Of a stretch of 64,000 bases of DNA, positions 56,506 through 64,000 are shown in pieces (positions within the stretch are counted from its first letter, which is position 1; each line of letters opens with the position of its first letter). The notes beneath the pieces are model-generated. The model was not told the origin of the DNA, ran no database searches, and saw nothing but the letters and a program-made list of their open reading frames with translations. Location: contig JBLDXI010000042.1 of assembly GCA_047495785.1 (NCBI GenBank), positions 2,046,001 through 2,110,000 of the forward strand, read 5' to 3'. This DNA is from Lepidodermella squamata. Taxonomy: Eukaryota; Gastrotricha. Made by a program: the position numbers and the translations under genes.

Positions 56506-58405
56506 TAGTTTCATGAAGCGTAGTAGCATTATCAGCTAAAGTTTGATGCAGAAACACCAATTCACTCGTTGTAGTTTCGATTTCCTCCACCGAAGTTGAA
56601 TTTTCACTCGACGAATCCGTAACATTAACTGAAATTGTTGTAGTACTAGTCCTGATAGGCACATCGAACGGCCACAGCGATACAGTGCCATTATTGATTG
56701 TTTCCCGAATCCAAGATATCGAATTGCACACCCTGGTGTAGATTGACGGCAGTTTGCCCGAACACGTCGGGTCGCCCATTGAGGTTATACCGAATAGGTA
56801 TGCTTGGTCTGAGCGGCGACAGACCAAAGGCCCACCAGAATCACCTCGGCACGTATCACTCGCATTGCCGAACATGCACATTTTAGAGTCGCTAAGGACT
56901 TCGTTGGTGTAACCGCCCGATTCGATAATGGCTTTGCAATCGGGCTTGGAAATCGTTCGAAGAGTGACCTTTTTCAGTAAATCGGTCGGGAGGTCTGTGT
57001 ATAAATGCAATTTAATAAGAAAAAATCATAAAAATGTTAAATAATTCGAAAAAATTGAAATTTATTAAAATTTTGTGAAAATTATGAAATTTGTGAGCAA
57101 TTTTTTGTTTAATTTTTTTCAAATTTCGCATTAAATTTCGCATTAAATTTCGCATAATTTTTTTTTAACGGAGTGGATATTCGCACTTAAATAAGTACGC
57201 GTTTTTTGATATTCATACTTAAATAAGTACGCATTTTTTGATATTCGTACTTGAATAAGTACGCGTTATTTGATATTCGTACTTAAGCAGCTTTCCGCTT
57301 ACGTAATATTCGAAATTTTTCGACCATAATATTCAGCTTTTAAAACTGAGTAGGAATCATATCTCACCCAGGAAGCTGAGATAACTTGGACTTGTCAAAT
57401 TTGATGGCAAAATCTGGAGTTTCTCCCTAGTTTCATCAAGTTGGATCTAAGGTTCAGGACCTTTTAGGTTTCCTGAGCTTTCCAACCCTAATTTCATGTT
57501 TTTGGATGCAAATTTGACAAGTCCAAGTTATCTCAGCTTCCTGGGTGAGATATGACTCCTACTCAGCTTTAAAAGCTGAATATTATGGTCGAAAAATTTC
57601 GAATATTACGTAAGCGGAAAGCTGCTTAAGTACGAATATCAAATAACGCGTAGTTATTTAAGCAGGAATATAACGACCCTTTTTTTAATATTCCAAAGGA
57701 AATTATGCTTTCGGTTGAAATTTTTCAATTATTGTTAGGAAATGAATATTTGACGTACATCCGTTCAGGCTCCACCCTGAGGCGACTCCATGCGTGCAGT
57801 TATCAATGCCCAACTCATCGCCAGTTTCTTCGGCGCCGCACATTTCATCATCAGGCAAGCAAAGCGGGCTGATTTTGCTCGTAAATTGCTGTATCGGCGA
57901 GTACAACCGCAACAAGGCTATGTCATTGCTGACAGTTGGGTCGCTGATCGAAAAATCCGGGTGAGGAATAACGCGAGGATCAACCACTATCTCCCTTGTT
58001 CCAGTTTCATTGTTCAAATTCAAATTATGTTTGCCTAGCAGAGCTTTTATGCTGGAAAATTGTAGAATTTGTTCTCAATTTTTGCTGATTTATTCGAATT
58101 TAGTTACAAATATGGCGGATTTCCATTTCTGTACAGGCAATGAGCTGCGGTTACCAGCCACCACCTGTTGATCAACGCTGCGCCACATTGCCGTTTTAAG
58201 CTCAATTTTGGGAAATAAATTTCAAGAAAAACCTAGATAAATATTCGGAATTATTTTGGAATTTCTTTTTTTTTTAGAATTTTTACCATCCATGGAAATT
58301 CATTAGGAACAGCTAGTTTAGCCCCATCGAGTTGCCCGTCGTAAGTTTCGTTGACAGTTATACGGCCGCATGTGTTGTCCTCCGGCAGTTGGATGAAAAA
58401 TTGGC
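56405..58405 (-). CDS. Trypsin-like serine protease, 5' end incomplete
   Basis: Chymotrypsin-fold (S1) protease. Exons 58405-58287, 58232-58108, 58051-57759 and 56994-56405 give 374 aa; a signal-peptide exon upstream was not found. Catalytic triad: His in WWLVTAAHCLY, Asp in SNDIALLRLYSP, Ser in SDTCRGDSGGPLVC. Other family marks: CGRITVNE, PNEFPWM, CGAALINRW, IKALLGKHN, SGW, IYTRVCNSISWIRE. At the usual R-IVGG activation site the sequence reads ETYDGQLDGAKLA, so canonical zymogen activation is doubtful. A Ser/Thr-rich extension of about 100 residues with many sequons (NVT, NST, NAT, NGT, NDT) follows the domain, as in secreted or mucin-like proteases. The last 33 residues, starting about GQRPLPVTGTAP, and the stop codon come from a dispersed repeat. 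The 764-bp last intron holds a large hairpin. Confidence 0.88.
57176..57650. repeat. Intronic 32-bp tandem repeat and 141-bp-arm hairpin
   Basis: Four GATATTCGTACTTAAATAAG-type units start at 57176, 57208, 57240 and 57272 (exact 32-bp period). The last runs into the left arm of a hairpin: 57262-57402 and 57510-57650 are reverse complements over 141 bp with two mismatches, and the loop is 107 bp. It is preceded by a 12-bp AAATTTCGCATT tandem (about 57120-57155). Lies entirely in the last intron of the protease gene. Confidence 0.93.
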
Positions 58406-58934
58406 CTGCTGACTTGAATTACAAGATTTTCAACCGAGTTTTTTGAGAATACAAAAAGTTACCAGGTTGAAAATTTCAGCATATAGTAGAAGAGATAGTA
58501 GTAGAAAAAGCATGTTTTCTTTTCGTAGTAAGAAAACACGAAGCTTATACTCATTGCTTGAATATTCGTGGCAGAGCCATTGATGAGTGCAGTCGTAACA
58601 TAAAAACGGATACAATATTGAGCAAATGAATAGATTAAAAATGTTCGAAAATATGAAAAATTCAATGATATTTGCATAACTTCTTGAAAATATACGGAAA
58701 ATGGAAGTGAATTTGTTAATGGCGCATTTTCATTTGACGCATTCATCAAAAAACGCATTGTATTCCCGCACACATGTCAAATGAAATGGGTAATTAATAA
58801 AATTTGCGGTTTTCAAAATTTTCACTTCAAGTTATTGCTGAGAATTACTCATTTTTTCTGTCATTTCTCGCGAAAAAATTGATCGAAGAGGTAAATTATG
58901 CATGAAATAAAAAAAAATAACAATGCAAATTTTA

Positions 58935-59030
58935 TTTGATTCCCACGAGGCGGACTTGAACCACCGACCTAAGGATATGCTTCTACTAGAAATCACACTG
59001 AATTATCCACTACGGCTCAATAAGAAAAGA
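58935..59030 (-). other. tRNA-like remnant
   Basis: On the minus strand GGTGGTTCAAGTCCGCC forms a complete 5-bp T-arm with a TTCAAGT loop, and GTAGTGGATAATTC upstream resembles a D-arm/A-box. The acceptor and D stems do not pair, so this is a pseudo-tRNA or the head of a SINE rather than a working tRNA. Confidence 0.45.
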
Positions 59031-59220
59031 AGAGGTTTTTTCAATTAATTTTATTACTTGCTTCAACATAAAATTCAAAAATCCTAAATATATATTTCTT
59101 CACAGAAAGAGAAATGTAGAATATAACTAATATAATCAAAATTATTGCTCAATTTTTGTTTGGTCCATATATATATGAATCATGGCAGTGGGAAATCTCG
59201 AGTCGCCTATAGATTAACCG

Positions 59221-60358
59221 CTACTTTCCGGTAAATTCAATCGTCTGGCTCTTTGAAGCTATAAGTGGCTGTTCGATTTGATCAATAGGCCCGCGATTAC
59301 GGTTTGGCAAATCGTCCTTTAAATCAATCCTAAAATTTCAGGCGAAATTCATGCTATTCAAGATTAAAAATTCAAGGGATGCCAAACCTGAAAACAGCAG
59401 CAGAAACGATGATAATGAACAGCACAATGCCGAGAATTATGCACAGGATGTAATAGGGTTCAATTAGCAGGCCAGATGCCTTGGGATCATGAAATTCGAT
59501 TACCCTTCGAGGCGGCATTGTTGTCTAAAATTAAAAAAAAAATTAGCGATCTAAAATTTAATTTCTAAATTTTAGTAAAATTTAAAAATGATATTAAAAT
59601 TTGAAAAAACTTAAAAACTCATGGTGAATTCTGGGAAAAAATTTGAAATAATTCAATAAAATATCAATAATTCGATATCTTTCAAATTTTCAAAAATTTT
59701 CACAAAAATTCAATTTTTTATATTTTTTGAATTTTTTTCTTACGAATGGCAAGCCTCGTTGTGAGTAAGTTTCATGCATTGAATGGTCATCGGTTGAAAG
59801 ACCCTGGCACAACACGCCGGCTATTTCCAAACAAGACGGTTGTACAGTTTCATTGCCGCCATGTGGCCATGCGCGGCACGCTGCTGGTTCGCCGCGCGAG
59901 CCGACCCAAAATTTAGGCGGCGGGTTCGATGTGCCCACCATGGACTCGAAACCGGCGCGGCTTTTGAAAAACGAGCGGTAACACGCCTGGTCATCGGCGA
60001 TCACGTGACCAGAGTGGCGGCAAAAGGCGCGAGCGTCGTTGAAATTGCCCAGCCAAAATTTACCAGTATCGGAATGGGCAACAAAAAGCCGATAATTTGC
60101 TGGAAAAAATGCAGAAAAATAAATTGATAATTCCTTAAAAAAGCACTTTGAACTCGAAAATTTATAGGAAATTCCACAGAAAATATTTTAAAAAATTTGA
60201 AAAATAATAAAATATTGTTAAACAATTTCTGCGAATTTTTTGAAATGTAATTCGGAGGTCATGAACTTACTATTATTGCAGTAGAATCCTTGGCCAGATG
60301 CGAGATCGGTAATTGAGCCGATAATTAGTAAGGATATCGATGCAATAAAATTGACCAT
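59221..60358 (-). CDS. Small type I membrane receptor-like protein, tandem paralogue 1
   Basis: Exons 60358-60271, 60099-59744, 59524-59388 and 59329-59221, 229 aa. A signal peptide (MVNFIASISLLIIGSITDLA) precedes an ectodomain of about 115 residues with six main Cys (FYC, AFC, QAC, AAC, PSC, VLC). YRLFVAHSD and FWLGNFNDARAFCRHSGHVI are loosely like the start of a C-type-lectin fold, then FWVG and CLEIAGVLCQG. One transmembrane span (ILCIILGIVLFIIIVSAAVF) and a 37-residue cytoplasmic tail (IDLKDDLPNRNRGPIDQIEQ, PLIASKS) follow. Exon 1 is 88 nt, exactly as in the paralogue; phases are also identical (1, 0, 2). This supports both models. The lectin assignment is tentative; surface location is the firm inference. 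Confidence 0.82.
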
Positions 60359-60359
60359 T

Positions 60360-61187
60360 TTATCATTTAATTCGATGTATTCTTATAATTACTGAAAAAA
60401 TATTTTCCTAATTTTGTTTACGAAACGCAGTTTGATTTTTGTTCTGAAGCTAGACTTTCTATTTTTTTGAGTACAAAACGATTTATTAGCATTCAAGGTA
60501 TATAAAATATAACATTTAAGCTAGGCGGCAGGAAGGCGGCTATATGGACGCGCGAGATCAAACTGCGCCAGCTGTTTTTCAATGGCCGCTTCCGCTTTAA
60601 TGGCCCTCCCTGTTTTATTCGCAGTAGAACGAGAGCAAAATATCGGCGACTACATCCGGCGCTGAGCGAAACAAATATTATCAAAAGAAATTCAAACTCC
60701 AAAAATTCAATAGAAGATTTTTCGAATTTTCGCTAAATTAAGGAGAATTTAATGACTACAAAATAAATAAAAAATTCTGAGAAATAGAATTACATGGAAA
60801 ATATTCAAAATGTGATGACATATTGGAGGCTCGAGCGAATTCTTAAGAATTTTTCTGTGCACCTGTAAAAACGCTTGAGCCTATATAGTCCTATCTAATC
60901 AAAATCGGCATAGATTTTTTTTTACCATAGGTAGTTAATTATTAAGGTGGATAGCTGATAGGCAATATTTGTTTAGCAAATCACACGGCACTTAAAATCA
61001 ATGAGAGTAGGCAAATATCCGGAATATCAAAATTAATTAATTTTTCATAAATTATTCACAAATTTATTTTATTTAATACAGATTTTTTTTGCAATAATGC
61101 TGACAGAAGCAGTGATTGTTAAAATAAATACTAAAAATAATAGGCGTGAAGAGATGACAATTTTTCGATTTATGGATGATTTTTTAT
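60360..61187. other. Intergenic sequence between the two receptor-like paralogues
   Basis: About 830 bp, AT-rich, no gene seen. 60490-60670 is less AT-rich with a minus ORF of 69 aa that has no recognised domain. Confidence 0.5.
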
Positions 61188-62468
61188 TTAAGCCGGAACG
61201 TGAAAACTCGTCGAAGTTGCATCGCGTTTGAAGCTAGTGGATGATTTAATGAGCGGCTGCGATTCACTGCGCCGCTGTGAACTGCGATTGCCGCCTGATA
61301 TATCGACTCTGTGAGGTGAGGTAGTAGGAAAAAAAACGATCATCATTATTGACATTTGATATTATTATTAGGTGAAATTGAGACGCCGCACTGAGAGCGC
61401 GAGGCCATCAGTGCTATATTATAGGCTCACCTGCACGAGGCTGCTGTTATGATGATTGCAATTAGCAAAATGCCTAGGACTAAGCACGTCAGGTAGAACG
61501 GATCGCGGAGATCTGTCGTTGTCGTCCGCTCACCCTGAACATATTTCAAAATTATTTTAAGCATTTTAATGATTTCCAAAAGTTCAACAAATTTCAAAAA
61601 GTTTAAAAAAATAGCCACCACTTCACTTGAATTTCAAATTTGTTGAATATTAAAAGTCATTTTAAATTTTAAAATTTAAAAAAAATTTTAACAAATTTTT
61701 TGATGAATTTAAACATTTTTCAGAAATTATAGCAAAATTGATTTTCAGGAAAGATGAAAATTCAATGAGTTTTAGGTCACCTTGAGCTCTCCTGTTGTTT
61801 TCTGAGCAACATTTTCCGTTGGAACAGTCACGCCCTGGCACAGCACGCCAGCAAGTTCGATGCAAGGCACGAATACGCTCACATTCAGGTCACGTGACCA
61901 CGCTAAGCAAGATTGCGAGTCTTTGCCCGTGCCAACCGTGACCAGGCTAGCTATCCAGAATTTGCGAGGCAGCCGTTTGCCGTACAAGTCCGGGTATTGC
62001 GTTGTATTCGTTAACAGCGATCGAATGCAGGCGAGATCGTTTGCGATTATGTGGCCGGATTGGTGGCATATAGCCTGCGCGTCGATGTTACGGCCAAGCC
62101 ATACGTTGTCAGCATCAGATAGGGCGATAAATATTCTGTAATCTGCTGAAAAAGAATATTTTGAAATAACACAAGTTTTATTCGAACATTAATAATTCGC
62201 TCGATTTCTTTCAATTTTTTAAAGTATTTTACATTTTAGAATAATTTTCGAAAAGTTTACTAAATTTAATTTTTAACAAATCAAATTAAAATTAGATGAA
62301 GAAAACACATACATCTCTACATTTCCAATCTGAAAGTCTGGAATATTTTTTTAACGGTTGATTATTGAAAATTTACTCACTTTTTTGACAAGCGAATCCA
62401 TAGCCTTCGATCTTACTGACGGAGACAGCAGTTAGGATTAAAATAGCTTCAAAAATTGAACTCGACAT
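61188..62468 (-). CDS. Small type I membrane receptor-like protein, tandem paralogue 2
   Basis: Exons 62468-62381, 62145-61781, 61534-61431 and 61308-61188, 225 aa. The acceptor of exon 2 is CAGCAG (NAGNAG), so 62145 or 62142 are both possible and in frame. Signal peptide MSSSIFEAILILTAVSVSKI; the ectodomain has YRIFIALSD, VWLGRNIDAQAICHQSGHII, ANDLACIRSLL, KFWIASLVTVG, SCLAWSRD and CIELAGVLCQG. The transmembrane span is FYLTCLVLGILLIAIIITAA; the tail contains RRSESQPLIKSSTSFKRDAT. Cys positions, exon lengths and phases match the gene at 59221-60358, in the same orientation. This indicates tandem duplication. Diverged ectodomain and tail suggest different ligands or partners. No family name is assigned with confidence. 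Confidence 0.82.
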
Positions 62469-62469
62469 G

Positions 62470-63190
62470 GCGCTGAATTTACTGCGCCTTTTCATATGAG
62501 CAAAATGCTGAATATTTTTACGGCCAGCCTGATGTAATTTATGTTCATTACAACTCCCGTGTTGGCTCGAGTGGCCTTATTACCGCAATAAATTGCATTG
62601 CGTGTTATAGCTGAATGCTGAATCGATGATCTGCGTCAATTTATTACACACAAGGTCACGTATAAAAAAACACGAAAATAACGATTATTTTCTCATTTTT
62701 ATTACACAAAGTTCGGCCAGTTTTCGTTCTTCTCCTGCAAGGGCCACGTGACAAAATTCGTGCCTGGTGTGACAAGTCAACCATATAAAAACCGAGACCG
62801 CAAGAAATGGGATCCTTGCCGCATCAGCCGAAATAAAGTGGGACATTGAACCTTCGCGATTTGAAAGTGTAATTTCTCGGTCTGATGTGGGCGTTTTGCG
62901 ATGTCGGTTTAATTAGGCCTAATTAGGTGTAGGCATCACTTGCCAAGTTTTCGCAAAACATTGATTTTTCCACACTCGGTTAACAGAATTGTCTTAATGC
63001 ACCAGCAACATCTCAGACGGTATTTTCCTTGAGAAAATTCAGAACCGGACCTTACGACTTGAGTTTACTGGGTAGTAATTACAACTAAAGATAATATAAG
63101 TATTTCAGAATCCTGATTTGAAGGTAACAAAACCTACATCCTACAATGCAATTCCTCTTTTGTTTCCGGTGATGGGTGATGGTAAAAGTT
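62470..63190. other. Intergenic, probable promoter region of the receptor-like gene
   Basis: About 720 bp without coding signs; no promoter element recognised with confidence. Confidence 0.4.
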
Positions 63191-63192
63191 CA

Positions 63193-64000
63193 TCACTTTC
63201 TGGCGCTTGTATTTCCCAACGTAGTCTCGACTTTGTCAACTTTCCATCGCCAATGCCACGCGACAGCACTTGTGCCAGATATGATAAGCAAGCCGAAAGA
63301 AACCGCAGTTCTCTCAGTCACCGGTTGTCCCATTGTTATCGCTGCAATCAAAATCAGAGCCGGATACAACGTCATTGAGGCACAAGCCCCGATATACAGC
63401 GGCTTCAGCTCATCCAGTCCCTTCACGTGGCTCAATTGATAGGTTGGCAGCAAAGAGCTGAATAACATCAGGAAAATCGCTGCGCCAATGATTCCAAGTA
63501 AGCCCCAGGATGCCGGCCCAGATTCGCGGCAGTAGATCGACTTGGTTTCCACCATTTCATCTTTGATCTCATCGTAAAACGGCTCCCTGTTTAGCTCCAA
63601 TGAACAAGAGAAGCTCTGAATAAAAATCCATATAATGGATAGGCCAGTTATCACGACGAAGCAAACTCCCGTAGCCAGAGCTGTTTTTCGGTCAAGGCGT
63701 TTCCAAGCGCTTGGTGAAATTCCTATCGTAGCATGATTCAAATTGCCGCCATACATACTCGCTGGAGATCGACCGCCCGTGTTATGAACAGGTGTCACTT
63801 TTCGAATAAGCTCCGCGTAATAGGCGTCGATTTGCCCTCGAATATGGCGCATCAGCAGGTGCAACCGAGATGTTGTAGTCGCGAAGGTTAGCGATCCCCC
63901 AACAATTGCGAGGAATATCGAAGAAATCATTGGAACATCCTCGTTTGCGCCTAGACATGCTGCGACGTTCATGAGTACGCAACCGAAAGTTCCGGCAATG
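63193..64000 (-). CDS. Class C GPCR-like 7TM receptor, C-terminal part; runs off the window
   Basis: The frame is open from the right window edge to the stop at 63193, so the N-terminus and any extracellular domain are missing. About 268 residues with hydrophobic segments fitting TM3-TM7: VPMISSIFLAIVGGSLTFAT, ALATGVCFVVITGLSIIWIF, GLLGIIGAAIFLMLFSSLLP, YIGACASMTLYPALILIAAI and AVSFGLLIISGTSAVAWHWR. A Cys in the second extracellular loop (SIYCRESG) could pair with TM3. The intracellular loop after the first span is basic (SRLHLLMRHIRGQ), and the third loop (YQLSHVKGLDELKP) resembles the short class C loop. The C-terminal tail is brief. The GABA-B/metabotropic-like assignment is by topology and pattern only; another multi-pass family is possible. 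Frameshifts are absent. Confidence 0.6.
   Translation of the reverse strand, partial: IAGTFGCVLMNVAACLGANEDVPMISSIFLAIVGGSLTFATTTSRLHLLMRHIRGQIDAYYAELIRKVTPVHNTGGRSPASMYGGNLNHATIGISPSAWKRLDRKTALATGVCFVVITGLSIIWIFIQSFSCSLELNREPFYDEIKDEMVETKSIYCRESGPASWGLLGIIGAAIFLMLFSSLLPTYQLSHVKGLDELKPLYIGACASMTLYPALILIAAITMGQPVTERTAVSFGLLIISGTSAVAWHWRWKVDKVETTLGNTSARK

Noticed and set aside
58935-59030. Functional tRNA on the minus strand
   Set aside because: The T-arm is good, but the acceptor stem does not pair and the anticodon arm is not convincing.

Overview
The window is a stretch of metazoan nuclear genome, most likely from a nematode or another small ecdysozoan. The multi-exon genes have short GT-AG introns (mostly 40-60 bp, often ending TTTTCAG or TTTTAG). 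They encode animal families: a two-pore potassium channel, a class C GPCR-like receptor, a trypsin-like protease and secreted or membrane Cys-rich proteins. Two genes have a 3' splice-site motif at or within 1 nt of the ATG, which would fit spliced-leader trans-splicing, but the species is not identified. Exon structures given here were read by hand from splice signals, frame continuity and, where available, a paralogue in the window.

0-9.4 kb: a Harbinger-type pair (HARBI1-like transposase and a convergent Myb/SANT-like partner), a 69-bp hairpin satellite, a C-rich telomere-like tract, and a mosaic of old interspersed repeats broken by two inserted elements (5926-6999 and 7079-8462). The empty sites of both insertions survive in an inverted repeat copy near 26.4 kb.

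9.4-14.7 kb: a 5.3-kb DNA transposon with about 30-bp terminal inverted repeats. It carries a two-exon transposase-like gene (minus strand) and three plus-strand genes predicted to encode membrane or secreted proteins. This is the most unusual feature of the window.

14.7-31 kb: no convincing host genes. It is a graveyard of terminal-inverted-repeat elements (15301-16494, 17643-18584, 18587-19085, 20054-20321, 24799-26280) and repeat copies inverted relative to those at 4-8.5 kb.

31-50 kb: a secreted Cys-rich gene (32011-32964) and its inverted paralogue (48534-49484), a decayed non-LTR reverse transcriptase interrupted by a MITE, further MITEs, the K2P channel gene (39187-42198, minus) and a broken second HARBI-like transposase (45.85-47.0 kb).

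50-64 kb: a gene with a pyruvate phosphate dikinase-type ATP-grasp domain but no phosphohistidine domain (52404-54911); a trypsin-like protease (56405-58405, minus) whose C-terminus is made from a dispersed repeat and whose last intron holds a 141-bp-arm hairpin; two paralogous small receptor-like genes in tandem (59221-60358 and 61188-62468, minus); and the 3' part of a 7TM receptor gene running off the right edge.
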